Positions 1 through 14,670 are shown, counted from the first letter of the stretch. The stretch is 64,000 bases of DNA from Gadus chalcogrammus (GCF_026213295.1 NC_079414.1:18287480-18351479), one strand, 5' to 3'. A program made the numbers and translations. Notes: generated by a model not told the origin, from the letters alone.

Positions 1-1023
1 CTTCTCTGTACAATGTTTGCGTTTTGTTCCAATGAACCTATCATGTTATTGAATGCAGAGTTTACATTTCCAGACTTGTTTCTATTTTTAAAATCAAGTC
101 CTTAATCATATTCATGCAATATATTAGATTGTTTTTTGTGCCACCGTCAGGAAGACTTACAAAGATTTACACAGGCAATTAAGGGGAAGCCAGAAGCAGT
201 CGTATACAACGTTTCTACTTCAGCATCCTATTAGTTAGGCATCAGAGACTCCATTTGTCACCTTGACATTAAAACGGGCTGAAGGGGATCTATAGGTCAA
301 AACGCCATCATAATATTTATTCTTTGAATCCACTCTAATTGTCATTGTAACAACCCATTTGTTTCTATTTGACTGACTTGATGTGGACAAACAAACCCTT
401 CAGAATGGGCTCGGTTGGCTAATGAAGCAAGGGAGACAGAAGTCCCAGAGTCCCCCTGGTGGGCAGGTGAGGTACACAAGCAGCTGAAGAGACAGAACTA
501 GGAAACGCGAGGAGAGCGTACACAGGAGGATAAGCAGAAGGAGAGGAACACAAACCCAACCACTATACTGTAAGAGACCAGTGAATATATTCATATTTCG
601 CCATTTCTGTGTGTGATTTCCTGTGGGCCCGAGCCAATGAACTCTTAACACCTCCAGATGCAGCGGCTGCTTTACACTTTATTACCGACAGGCTTGGTTA
701 ATCAAGGGTATTTTCTGTAGTGCAAACAAAAAGCCTTTTTCCCGTGTTGTTTTTCTCCTCAGCAGGTAGTACTTAAACCCCCCCCTCACACACAGCCCTG
801 GGTTATTTTAAACAAATCAATCTTTTTCAACTTACAACTTCATGCATATTCCCGTCAGGTGCAGACCAGTGGTTGGCCGAGGCCTTGCTCAGAGGACACC
901 TGGAGGGCTTGACGGGAGCCAATAAAATCACAGCGTGAGGGTCACTGGTCATTACAATGCCGAGCATGTAACTCATTACCATTCACTGTGGCATGGCAAG
1001 GCAGAGGCACAAGTCGGAGCTCA
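1..1023. other. Single-copy noncoding stretch
   Basis: This is AT-rich sequence with no convincing exon. An 83-codon open frame on the minus strand (400-651) has mixed composition but matches no family I recognise and has no supporting splice structure. I see no repeat family here. Confidence 0.6.
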
Positions 1024-1372
1024 ATTCCCCTTCCTCTTTGAAACACTCTCTCCTGCTCTCTGCAGCTCTCCACTCGGGACTTATGTTCTTTAGACTTATA
1101 GACATTGTAACAGTCTGACGCAGGCAATAGAAGAGGGAGGCATGTTATGGTGTATAAAGTATGAATTAATGGGGGTTCATTTCAGTATTATTGTATATCA
1201 ACTGTCATCTGCCCCCATTCCTCTTCGAAACTCTCTCCTTCTGCTGTTAACCGTTTTTTATGTTTCTAAAAACACATAACCATCAGACTCAAATTACAAC
1301 AAACTAATTAAGCATCTTATGAAGTATAAAATGGGTACAGTTCGGAACGATCCACTATTATTGTATATTATT
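1024..1372. repeat. Diverged tandem duplication, two units of about 175 bp
   Basis: Two adjacent units can be aligned by eye. Unit A spans about 1024-1195 and unit B about 1213-1372. Matching blocks occur in the same order: a CCTCTTTGAAAC-like block followed by CTCTCTCC, a TTATGTT block, a CAGTCTGA/CAGACTCA block, CAT[G/C]TTATG followed by TATAAA, and ATTATTGTATAT at the end. Several small indels separate them. Neither unit has a long open frame. Confidence 0.55.
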
Positions 1373-1647
1373 CTTCAATCTCCTCAACTTTCCTTGACAT
1401 GATGGGTAGAAAGTATCTTTGCTCAGTCAATAGTTTTACTCCATATTTCCAGATTCTGTACTTCGGTGTTGTTGTTCCCTACGTCTCCACCTCTGGTACA
1501 TGTTTTCAGTGAGTGAACAGCTCATCCATCACGTCTGAATTAATTAGCAAGCAGCCTCCATATGGCCGCTGGTGTTGTCAGTGTGTCTCTCCTAGCCTCC
1601 CTGGTTCTTCCCTCACTCATCGTCCTCTTGTCTCTGGCGGAGGGAGT

Positions 1648-1672
1648 GCGAGAGAGACCGAGAGAGTGAGAA

Positions 1673-1765
<93 letters not shown>

Positions 1766-1842
1766 TTGAGAGAGAGAGAGCGAAAGCAATAAATAGATAG
1801 CGAGCAAGAGATAGAGAGAGAGAGAGGGAGAGAGAGAGAGAT
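1648..1842. repeat. (GA)n microsatellite with degenerate flank
   Basis: A pure GA tract runs from about 1675 to 1762 (about 44 units). It is followed by an interrupted GA-rich tail containing GATA-like and GAGC-like variants up to about 1842. The open frames across it encode only Ser-Leu or Arg-Glu alternation and are not genes. Confidence 0.95.
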
Positions 1843-2625
1843 GAGAACGCTTGGTGCTAATAGTGGTAGCATCTAATGGTAGACACTCTTCCAATATGCT
1901 AATGGTGCTGCCAATATGTGCAAGACCCATAGATATAGGAGAACGTGTTAAAAATAGGACAGATCAATTGTGATAAACAGATTGAAAGATTGGATTGTTC
2001 CGGAAACAAACAACCCAAGCAAAGAATTAGGTGCATATAAGCAATACTTGTAAATCAAATGCGGAAGCACTTTTGTTTCCCATAAACACCTTATATGCCA
2101 TGTATGCACACATCGTGGAGGGAGGACAATTATGAGGGATGTCGGGTGCGCGTTGAGTAGCAGATGGCCGAGATGAGTTGCGCGGTGCTTTCAAATCATC
2201 ACTCTTTTTACGGTGTCTGTACAAATGGAAATGGAAATGAAAAATTAGGGAGATTCCGCCATCAAATCAAAGGCCGTATTCAGGATTGAACCATATATAT
2301 CACCATACATATTCATGGCTCCTGCACCAAAGGTGTTGTCTCCTGTTTTTGGACTTGACACCTGCAACAATTGTGGGAGACTCAGGGAAAAAGCTGTACG
2401 CATATTTGGCCGTGGGCAGATGTCATCTTGCGTTGACCTGCGGGGAAGGCATCTTGAAGGTCAATAGATGAAAACTGTGAGGCGCGGCTGGAATTACCTT
2501 TACCTGTGACACGGCGATGAAATGTCAGTCTCTGACTGATTCAAGTTGTTCATTAACCTTTACCTACAAACCCTCGCAAATCACAGAAGGAATACACAGT
2601 TGTGCTCATATGCATGCATGCACGC
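1843..2625. other. Noncoding stretch
   Basis: Mixed-composition sequence. The short open frames at 2027-2224 (-) and 2286-2471 (+) have no recognisable domain. No mobile element was recognised. Confidence 0.55.
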
Positions 2626-2641
2626 ATACACACACGCACAT

Positions 2642-2695
<54 letters not shown>

Positions 2696-2719
2696 GCACA
2701 CGCACACACAAACACACAA
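2626..2719. repeat. (CA)n microsatellite
   Basis: A CA array with ACGC and AAAC interruptions near both ends. The longest pure part is at about 2642-2688. Confidence 0.95.
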
Positions 2720-4116
<1,397 letters not shown>

Positions 4117-4300
4117 TAGCTTTAGTTTATTGGTTAAGTTGACAGGGACCATGCACAGAACAAGTTTTATACCAGAGTTAGCCGAAAAGCTAATCTGTGG
4201 TCCCTGGGCAGCGAGTTCAAAGGACAATAAAAGAGATACTAAACATTACAGACAAACTAAAAAAAAAACACAGCATCAAAAACATTACAGAGTAAAATTA
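4117..4300 (-). mobile_element. LINE 3' tail fragment, minus orientation
   Basis: Read on the minus strand, this block ends with a GGACCACAGATTAGC-like stretch, then GGCTAACTCTGG, then TGCATGGTCCCTGTCAA just before an AATAAA-like end. That is the pattern I associate with 3' ends of non-LTR retrotransposons common in fish. The upstream limit is uncertain. A 156-codon plus-strand open frame (4094-4564) overlaps it and looks fortuitous. The exact family is not known to me. Confidence 0.5.
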
Positions 4301-5472
4301 CAAATCCGTAAAATATTTGGTGTTCCATATAAAAGGACCTATGCTCGCATGATTGATTCTCTTATAGCCATGTCTCTAACATGGAGCGGGATTGAGTTCC
4401 ATTTTCCTGTTGCCTGGAATGAGAATGCTGATTGCCCAAAAGTGGTCTTCCTAAATTTGGTGTTACAATCACCTCTCGTTGCAGCCCTCGATACCCTTAC
4501 ATTGTTAATCATAATATTGAGCCTCCACTTTCAAATTGACCCGGTCAGTATTGCTGTGATATGAACATGCAGGGGGTAGTTCCGTATGCCTGTCCATTTT
4601 TATTTTGAATGTAGTTTACACAAATTTAGTCCATCAGAATAAGGTTCATTCTAAAGAAGGTTTTTTCCGTATTTTTCCTACAATTTCAAATTTAAAATTG
4701 CTCAATTTGACCTGCAACGTAACAGGAGGGTAAATAACATGGTTGGCGGACAAGCAGGTTGAGCCTTCACGCTGCCCCCATGCAAGTCTTTATAACATAT
4801 AACAGTCTAAAATAGACCATTCAGAACTGAGCGAACCCACAGAGATCGGAGCAGAGAAAGGTGATGGTTCCAAAAACCTCTACTCTTATTTATTTATTTT
4901 TGCTTGAACCGCAGAGCAACTTTTGTGGGTGTATGTTCTTTTTAGGAGAGGGAGGGGCTGTAAAGTAGCTGCTTCGTCCCAAAATTCTGTGAAAATGTCA
5001 TTATGAGGCTAATTAATTAGTTCAAAGATGGATATCGCCACAGAACAGAATGGTGTCATTAACATTATGATTAAAACAAATGATCCACAACAGTGTATAA
5101 TTACTCAAGATACAATTTACTCCCGATACAAGATTAATTGAAAAGAGTCGAGAGAGGGCCCCTATTACACGCGGCTCCATTCCCCTCAATTAAAGGCCCG
5201 GTACCTGCAAGGGAAAGGTTATCGGTCTTGCGGTAAAAGAGGTGTGTGTCAAAGAATGCTAATGAAAGCAGAAGTGGAGCAGGACGCTCTCTGCACGCAT
5301 CCATCATCTACAGATATTTTCCGGACTGACGTACACTGGAAAAAATACTTTCTAAAGCGATTCACGGCACGGATCCAGGCGTGGTAGGGTGATTTAGAGC
5401 ACAAAAGGGTTTCTGCAACTCAAGAGTTATGCCTTTACTATCCATCCTGTGTTTCAGTGGTCTAGTCTAGTA
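4301..5472. other. Noncoding stretch
   Basis: AT-rich with several TAATTA-type homeodomain-like sites around 4990-5130. No gene or mobile element is recognised. Confidence 0.5.
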
Positions 5473-5636
5473 GATAGCTAACTACTAGTAGGGTAGTAGT
5501 TTGGGTATCTCCAAGTTTCAAGTTTATTCATTCATATGATTACAATGGTAAACATATACAACTGAGACCAGTTAGACATCCGCAATGATCCTTTGGCATG
5601 AATGAATGGATAGCTTACAACCAGTAGGGTAGTTAG
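5473..5636. repeat. Imperfect direct repeats flanking a LINE-tail-like insert
   Basis: A 28 bp motif beginning GATAGCTAAC with a central AGTAGGGTAGT lies at about 5473-5500. A diverged copy lies at about 5609-5636. Between them is sequence starting CCAAGTTTCAAGTTTATTC, which resembles the 3' boundary of some fish retroposons. The motif is too long and too diverged to be an ordinary target-site duplication, so a local duplication is equally possible. Confidence 0.4.
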
Positions 5637-5757
5637 TCAAACTATTCGATGTAATTCCCCATGTCTGCAGTTCACCTGGAAGGTGTTCTTGAGCTCGGTA
5701 GCTAACCCCTACCTGCTGCACAACGGCACTCATTCAAGTCGTTTTAGAAAAAAAAAA

Positions 5758-5947
5758 GTCACCGCCACCACCACCACTACCGCCACCGCCATCACCACCA
5801 CTACCACCACCACCGCCACCACCGCCACCACCACCACTACCGCCACCGCCATCACCACCACTACCACCACCACCGCCACCACCGCCACCACCACCACCAC
5901 CACCACCACCACCACCACCACCACCACCACCACCATCACCACCACCT
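5758..5947. repeat. (ACC)n trinucleotide array with an exact 60 bp duplication
   Basis: The array is built of ACC/CCG/TCA triplets. Positions 5761-5820 and 5821-5880 are identical over all 60 bases, including the variant triplets. A purer (CCA)n run follows to about 5934. Translations give poly-Thr, poly-Val or poly-Gly and are artefacts. Confidence 0.95.
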
Positions 5948-6239
5948 CCGCCATCAGAATGACCGGCATCACCTTCTGGCCCCGTACACGGTGTTCTCAT
6001 TAGCGCAGCTCCTCGTTAGCAGCCATGGGTATTGGGCTGAGGTAATAAAGACAAAGACCCACAGCATATTCGGAAAGCGCTAATGCTACAAAACAACAAC
6101 GTAGACAGCGAAACATTGCTATTGTGAAAACTTATTATGGCCCTCACGATTAACCGGGTTAGGCCTGGTAATGAGTGAACATTATCACACTTCACAAGAC
6201 CTCCACGTGTCGAGGTGGGGGATTTCTTGAGCGAGTCAG
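5948..6239. other. Noncoding stretch
   Basis: Mixed-composition sequence with no recognised feature. Confidence 0.5.
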
Positions 6240-6460
6240 ACCCACATTAGGAATAAACACTGGCTGTAATGGACATTTTACCTCAAAATGGCTGCCCCCG
6301 TAGATAAGATTCCCATGAATTTGCCCCCCATCCATTTTTCATTTTCTCACTCAGACCTTATTTAACATCCCACCCGCCTGATTTGCATTGTAATGATTAA
6401 ACCGCGTGCATGCAAAGCAGCTCCTTTAAAAAAAAAAAAAAAAAGGTTTAACGGTCCTAA
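6240..6460. promoter_or_regulatory. Candidate cis-regulatory element (octamer plus homeodomain-like site)
   Basis: This is a single-copy, non-repetitive stretch. A perfect octamer ATTTGCAT at 6381-6388 is followed two bases later by TAATGATTAA at 6391-6400. Close octamer and homeodomain sites are typical of vertebrate developmental enhancers. This is inference from motifs only, since conservation was not testable. A poly-A run of about 18 follows at 6427-6444. Confidence 0.2.
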
Positions 6461-6730
6461 ATATATTCATGAGATTCCCCCCAGGAGTGTCAGGCGGGAC
6501 TGTCAGAGAGGGGGGAACTGCTGCCAACAGGCAGAGCAACGACCGCAGGAGCTCTTCTGTTGTTCCCTCACCCCGGGCCCGGCTGGGGAGCGCAGCCTGC
6601 CAACGTCTTCATAGAAGCGCAGCTCCCCGGGTCTACTTGTACACGGTACGCAGCAGGACAGCACGGGGCCGCTGGTGGTGGTGCAGTACAAAGGGATCCA
6701 CCGGCGACGCGTCTGCATTATCCTTTAAGA
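6461..6730. promoter_or_regulatory. CpG-enriched stretch, possible CpG island or first exon
   Basis: Visibly richer in GC and CpG than its surroundings, with blocks such as CCCCGGGCCCGGC and GGCGACGCGTC. Several overlapping open frames of 70-100 codons cross it, as expected in GC-rich DNA, and none shows a known domain. It could be a promoter-proximal CpG island or an unrecognised exon. The evidence is compositional only. Confidence 0.2.
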
Positions 6731-6885
6731 AGAAAAGAAGAAGAAAATGTTCATGTTCTGAGGAAGTACGATTTTAAAGGCGGTTTGGGGCTCTGCACTG
6801 GGGGAGATAATAATGTTGAAAACAAATTGTTGAACACAAATGGACACACAGACTAACACATCCTTACATGTACACGCACACACAC

Positions 6886-7066
6886 TCACACACCCTCTCT
6901 CTGTCTCCCTCATGCACCCTCTTGCTCTCTGTCACTCTGTCACTCCCTCCCTATCTTTCTCTCCCCTCCTCTCTCTGTCTCCCTCCCTCTTTCTCTGCCC
7001 TCCTCTCTTCCTCTCCCTCCCTCCCTCTTTCTCTCCCCTCCTCTCTCCCTCTCCCTCCCTCTCCCT

Positions 7067-7147
<81 letters not shown>

Positions 7148-7153
7148 CCTCTC
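6886..7153. repeat. CT-rich tract with a (CT)n core
   Basis: Degenerate CTCCCT/CTCTGT pyrimidine sequence from about 6886 leads into a pure (CT)n core at about 7077-7142. Translations are Ser-Leu-Pro or Arg-Glu low complexity. Confidence 0.95.
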
Positions 7154-7362
7154 CCCCGTTAGGCAGCATAGAAAATAATGGATACATAAATCGGCATGCA
7201 ATGAAATCCCACATGTTTTTACTACCGCTATAGGAAGCCACAGGATAATCTATATATTGTACCTATTGAACAGCATAGGTTTTGGCAGGAGATTTAGGAG
7301 CAGGTTCAGGAGGGAGAGACGTCGAGGACAGAGACTGATTGTTAAAAATCACGGGAAGCAAA

Positions 7363-7422
7363 AATAATCACACTTTCGAGTCGAAAGTGTGATTATTCTC
7401 GAGTTGAAAGTTTCGACTCAAG
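7363..7422. repeat. Two tandem hairpins
   Basis: The first hairpin has perfect 17 bp arms, 7363-7379 and 7381-7397, around a single central G. The second, 7398-7422, has 12 bp arms around a single G with one mismatch and one G-T pair. Both centre on a CGAGT[C/T]GAAAGT motif, so the second looks like a diverged partial copy of the first. Confidence 0.8.
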
Positions 7423-9569
<2,147 letters not shown>

Positions 9570-10022
9570 AATGTTTATCTCTTTCAAATATGCCTCTGGA
9601 GTAAAACGTTGTCATTTTGGAGCTTAAGCTGTGAGCAAATATACTTTAAAAGGGAGTGTAAGATAGGAAGTAAGCTCTATAAAGCATGAGTACAGAGAAG
9701 GGTCTTAAGAAGTTTTAAAGTAATACCTTGTCACATAGTTTGCGTTAAATGTAGTTTTGTGTTAAATGTATCCACACTATTCCTATTAACCACATGATTC
9801 CAAAGTCTGTGATTCCATCCCGTCATCTCACTTCTTATTCTTCCCAGAGGTGTCTTTTAAACTGGGCTTCTTAATATTCGGAAATTATGGAAATTGCATT
9901 CATAGAGTGAATTTCATTTTTGCATCTTTGACCATCCATTTTAGCCGATGATAATGAAAAACGCAATTATTTTAATAATAATTTGCAGGCAGACATTCCA
10001 ACGTCGGTTGAGAGAATGCAAT
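9570..10022. other. Noncoding stretch
   Basis: AT-rich sequence with no recognised feature. Confidence 0.5.
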
Positions 10023-10051
10023 ACAGTTTGTTTTAACGGCAAACAAACTGT
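10023..10051. repeat. Perfect 11 bp inverted repeat
   Basis: ACAGTTTGTTT at 10023-10033 pairs perfectly with 10041-10051 around a 7-base loop. Confidence 0.7.
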
Positions 10052-10538
10052 AATCGGTTTTGCAGTTTTCCGCCTATTACAAAAAAAATAACACTAGAAG
10101 GGGAAAGGAAAACAAATTGAATCGTAAAGAAATGGGTTGCTCCCCATCATTTTACCTATTTGATAGAACGATTAATTTGACTTTCCAGAAATCAATTTGC
10201 ATGAATATAAATAAGTACCAGTAGCAAAAACAGAGTAACACCATCAAATCGAACTAGCGTTTTCACACCTCAGCAGTCAGACATTCATGTCAGATTTATT
10301 TTTACATTTCTTTTCAGCCTCTGTTTAAATTCTTTCTTTAACAAAAAAGCATTTTCCAAGTGCACAACTGTTAACTCTTTCAAAAATGCTTGGGTATAGT
10401 GAACCAGTGACTCCCTGCGTGCTGCATCTACACATATCCTGAGTTGAACCACGTGTAAAGGATGCCCTACCCTGGCAATACACAATACGTTCTACCCTTT
10501 CACACCCACGGAGAGAGAGGCCAATGGCTTATTTCGAT
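10052..10538. other. Noncoding stretch
   Basis: AT-rich sequence. A 66-codon minus open frame (10285-10485) has no recognisable domain. Confidence 0.5.
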
Positions 10539-10573
10539 CTTGCACTTCACTATAAATACCAGTGAAGTGCAAG
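10539..10573. repeat. Perfect 13 bp hairpin
   Basis: CTTGCACTTCACT at 10539-10551 pairs perfectly with 10561-10573 across the 9-base loop ATAAATACC. Confidence 0.75.
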
Positions 10574-11389
10574 AAAGTAAATCTTCTGCTTTCACATAGC
10601 TACTACAAAATAAATGGACATCAACAAAGAGGTGATGTCTGTTAAGTGTCAATTGTGTTACTAATGAGATAGTAGAGATACTTTGGCCTTAAACAAAAAA
10701 CTAGCTTGCTATACTGGTGTACTGGTACTGTTGTACTGGTGCTGGTGCTGCTGTACTGGTGTTGGAGAAACCAACAGACTGTAGGATGAATATATTGATT
10801 ATTCATGTGGTTAAATGTCACACGGCAAAGTACTGATAGAGTCCGTCTGCAAGGCATTTGCCTGAGGAGGTTTGAAACTGTGGCCGGTGGTTTCGTAACC
10901 TCTTTACAAAAAGTTGAATACGTTTCAGTGAGTTCTATTTAAAGAACCACATTCAGTCCTTGGAATAAGATACCAGACTATAACAGAGTGAACAGAATAA
11001 AAAAGTGATATGCAGGATTCAGCTTAGGAAAACAACTTAATTCTAAGCCTCTGTTGTGATAGTTAATTGTTTTTTTTCCAGTCGTTTTAACAAGATACCT
11101 GACAATAACTGAGTGAACATTGTATTAAATAGCGACACGTACGTTTTTGTCAGTCTTTTAAATAAGATACAGAATCTGCCAATAACAGAGTAAAGAATAA
11201 AAAAAAAAGTAATTCCAGCTTCTGCTGCGATAGAGACATTTTGTTTGTGTTTCTTTTTGACTAGTTTGCTGCTGTGTGTTTGTACCCAGTATCAAGCAAA
11301 GATTAAAAAACTGTGAAAAAGTTTCTTCCTTAGCCCCACTGATAACCCCATGTGCAATCAGCTGTAATTCAGGTTCCATCCAGCCTTAT
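10574..11389. other. Noncoding stretch
   Basis: AT-rich. A CTGGTGTACTGGTACTGTTG-type degenerate short repeat lies near 10712-10765. A motif resembling CAAGATACC/TAAGATACA followed by AATAACAGAGTGAA recurs near 10970, 11090 and 11164, suggesting an old dispersed duplication with a period of about 100 bp. No gene is recognised. Confidence 0.45.
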
Positions 11390-11444
11390 ATGTGTGTGTG
11401 TTTGTGTGTGTGTGTGCGTGAGCATGTGAGTTTACCTGCCTGTC

Positions 11445-11502
<58 letters not shown>

Positions 11503-11538
11503 TGTATGTGTGAGTGTGCGTATATATATGTTCTCGTA

Positions 11539-11637
<99 letters not shown>
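11390..11637. repeat. Compound (TG)n microsatellite
   Basis: Two long pure TG arrays (about 11447-11499 and 11540-11637) are separated by about 40 bp of degenerate TG sequence with TATATATATG. A further imperfect TG patch lies upstream from 11390. Confidence 0.97.
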
Positions 11638-11798
11638 CCATTTGTTTGCTCTGGTGTGATAACGTGGACCAACTGGGAGTAAATCTGGTGCTCAGTCACT
11701 GGGCCGTGCCTGCAGCGTGCAGATTAAAGCTGAGTTATCAGCAGAGAGAGAGCCTGACGCTTCTCCATCACTGGACTTCATCTGTGGTCTGATGTTCC
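11638..11798. other. Short single-copy spacer
   Basis: Single-copy spacer between the TG array and the polypurine tract. Nothing recognised. Confidence 0.5.
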
Positions 11799-13089
11799 TG
11801 AGGAGGAGGAGGAGGAGGAGGAGAGGAAGGATGAGGAGGAGGAGGAAGAGGAGAGGAAGGAGGAGGAGAGGAAGGATGAGGAGGAGGAGGAGCAGGAGGA
11901 GGAGGAGAGGAAGGATGAGGTGGAGAGGAAGGATGAGGAGGAGGAGGAGGAGGAGGAGGAGGAGCAGGAGGATTACGACGACGACGACGAGAGGAAGGAT
12001 GAGGAGGAGGGGAAGGATGAGGAAGAGGAGAGGAAGGATGAGGAGGAGGAGGAGGAGGAGAAGAGGAAGGAGGAGGTGATGAGGATTGATGAGGAGGAGG
12101 AGGAGAGGAAATATGCGGAGGAGGTTGATGAGGAGGAAAAGTTGAGGGAGAGGGGGGAAGAAGGGACGAGGAGGAGGTTAAGCAGGTGGTGGAGGGGAGA
12201 GGAAAAGGAGAAGAAGAGAAGAAGGATGACGAAAAAGAGAAGGCAAAGGATGATGATCAGAAGAAGAGAAGAATGAGAATAAGGGGGGTGAAGAACAGAA
12301 GGGGGAGGACGAGGAGAAGAAGACGGCGTGGAAGTAGGAGCAGTAGGAGGAATAATGTGTGAAGAAGAGGTGGGTGGATGAGGAGGTAGAGGAGACGGAA
12401 GAGGAAGAGAGGAATAAAAAGGAGGAGAATGTGGAGGAGGAGGGAAAGGGGGAAGAGGAGGCAAATAATAAAGAGGATGAGAGGAATGAAAAGAAGTGGG
12501 AGTAGGCGGAGGAGAAGGGAGAGGAGGAGGAGTGGGAGTAGTAGGCGGAGAAGGGAGAGGAGGAGGAGAAGGCAGAGGAGGAGGAGGAGTGGGAGTAGGA
12601 GGAGGAGAAGGGAGAGGAGGAGGAGAAGGAGTGGGAGTAGGAGGAGGAGAAGGCAGAGGAGGAGGAGAAGGCAGAGGAGGAGGAGGAGTGGGAGTAGGAG
12701 GAGGAGAAGGGAGAGGAGGAGGAGGAGGAGGAGGAGTGGGAGTAGGAGGAGGAGAAGGGAGAGGAGGAGGAGAAGGCAGAGGAGGAGGAGGAGTGGGAGT
12801 AGGAGGAGGAGAAGGGAGAGGAGGAGGAGGAGGAGGAGGAGTGGGAGAGGAGGAGGAGGAGAAGGAGTGGGAGAGGAGGAGGAGAAGGGGGAGGAGTGGG
12901 AGTACAAGGAGGAGAAGAGAGAGGAGGAGGAGAAGGAGTGGGGTAGGAGGAGGAGAAGGGAGAGGAGGAGGAGAATGGAGAGGAGGAGGAGTTGGATTAG
13001 GAGGAGGAGAAGAGAGAGCAGGAGGAGGAGGAGGAGGAGTGGGAGTAGGAGGAGGAGAAGGGAGAGGAGGAGGAGGAGGAGGAGGAGGT
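11799..13089 (+). repeat. 1.3 kb polypurine (GGA)n-derived minisatellite
   Basis: The plus strand is almost entirely purine. The left part (about 11799-12150) is made of GAGGAGGA and GAGGAAGGATGAG units. After a more degenerate middle, the right part (about 12496-13089) repeats a block containing GTGGGAGTAGGAGGAGGAG, then AAGGGAGAGGAGG, about a dozen times at 30-55 bp spacing. Long open frames on both strands (up to 419 codons on minus) encode only Glu/Arg/Gly or Pro/Leu/Ser low complexity. I treat them as artefacts because all frames stay open across a stop-poor repeat. Confidence 0.95.
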
Positions 13090-14530
13090 GTACAACAGTG
13101 GACAATCAGTGGAAAACTCGTAGTAAAATGTAGTTCTGTTAAACTACAGACAGGACACCATGTTGCCAACGTCAGAAATGATTGGAACAACGAGTATGAC
13201 GAGAACACTGAGTAAAACAATTTAACCAGCATTGGCTAATGTTAGCCGTAATGATAATGAATGAGATAAAATGATCTGCCTGGCTTTTCATCATCCAACG
13301 GGAGCAATCAATCATTTCGATATCAATTGTTCCTAAAGTGGATGCTACCCAGCCAGTTAGCATGTAATGAGTTGACTGTAGAATGAAATTACATTTTCTT
13401 AGATGCCTTATAACAAGTTGTTAGTAAAAAGGATGCTTTTCATAATGGCGCATGATGAGAAGATCTTTATTCATTCCTTTGTGAGGCACTGTTTGACTGT
13501 GCTGTATAATTGTAGTAGACATCTGCAGGATGGGGTTTTAAACTGTAGATTGCAGGGTGGGCTAACATACATTTGGTCCTTTTCCATAGTTTGGAGTCAG
13601 CTTGTTCTTTGTGCTTCTATCACACCAACGCACCAGCACTTCAACTTTGGATGCTCAATTCAATTCAATTCTAGCAACATTTTAAAACAAATTATTAAAG
13701 ACTGAAATACCTCCTTCACCCGATGCTCACCGATGGGGTGGCACCGTCCACAGACTATATAACATGCAAATTAACTGCCAGAAATAATAAACAGAGGGAA
13801 ATATATCAAAATAAGATTTGTGCCAGACCAGTATGGTGCAAATTAAAGTGTCTCTCTGCCCTGAACGTCAGGTATTGCCCTGTTGGTTGACCATATGCAT
13901 CCCGGTAGCTGTATACCGTATATTTCAAGTCTACACAAGCAGAGATCAGTGAGGAATGCAAGACGCAAAGGGACAGACGGTTTCCCCCCAGGCAGCGGCC
14001 CTCTGCCACAGGTGTGCTGACCCGGTCTCACACCCCCACAACCCCTCGCCTTCCCCCCCCCCCCGCCAGCAGAAAGCGCCCCGCTAGAACTGACAACACA
14101 GGAAATAAATCAATAAGAAGAGTGTTTGGGCTCCCAGCATCCCTCCTTCCCCGACGGGGTAATTGGAGCTCCAGCGTGGAAGTCAAGCGAGAGGGGAAGC
14201 GGTAGGGGAGGTTTTAGTCTCCAGGATGGTTTATCTCTGGTGAGATGAGCTGGTTTGTTGTATGTTGTTTCTTTTTTTTTTTTTTCACAAAAGATCAGGC
14301 ATGGGAACGCGCTTGTGTCTCTGGTTCGTGATTCGCAGAGCATTATAGCGTGGGATCATTTTTCAAGAAACAGGTCGGCCCCCGCTCGCTGTATTAGATG
14401 TGTTGTCTCTTTTTCGTGAATATTTGATGAGCAGTGAGTCGCAGTTGAAAGGATCTGACCTCAGCGAGTGAAAACACATCGCAGTGAGCTGGCTCTTGTC
14501 CCGGTGGACACATGATGACTGATCTGTGGG
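13090..14530. other. Noncoding stretch
   Basis: Mixed composition. It contains tandem CAATT units near 13660, a C-run near 14057-14066 and a T-run near 14272-14285. The short open frames lack recognisable domains. Confidence 0.5.

Positions 14531-14670
<140 letters not shown>

Noticed and set aside
1540..1930. Ser-Leu-rich open frames
   Set aside because: Produced by the GA/CT array. The same applies to the His-Thr and Cys-Val frames over the CA/TG arrays at 2517-2749, 3562-3937, 11276-11699, 24181-24393, 25338-25749, 45599-45921, 46506-47030, 49684-50028 and 52186-52565.
5730..6003. Poly-Thr, poly-Val and poly-Gly frames
   Set aside because: Trinucleotide array read in different frames.
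11717..12276. Plus-strand Arg- or Glu-rich open frames resembling acidic nuclear proteins
   Set aside because: They are made entirely of GAG/GGA triplet repeats. Similar frames arise on every side of the array.
11973..13232. 419-codon minus-strand open frame, Pro/Leu/Ser-rich, and a 282-codon frame overlapping it
   Set aside because: It is the translation of a polypyrimidine minisatellite. All frames stay open because the repeat lacks stop codons, and there is no unique domain, start context or splice structure.
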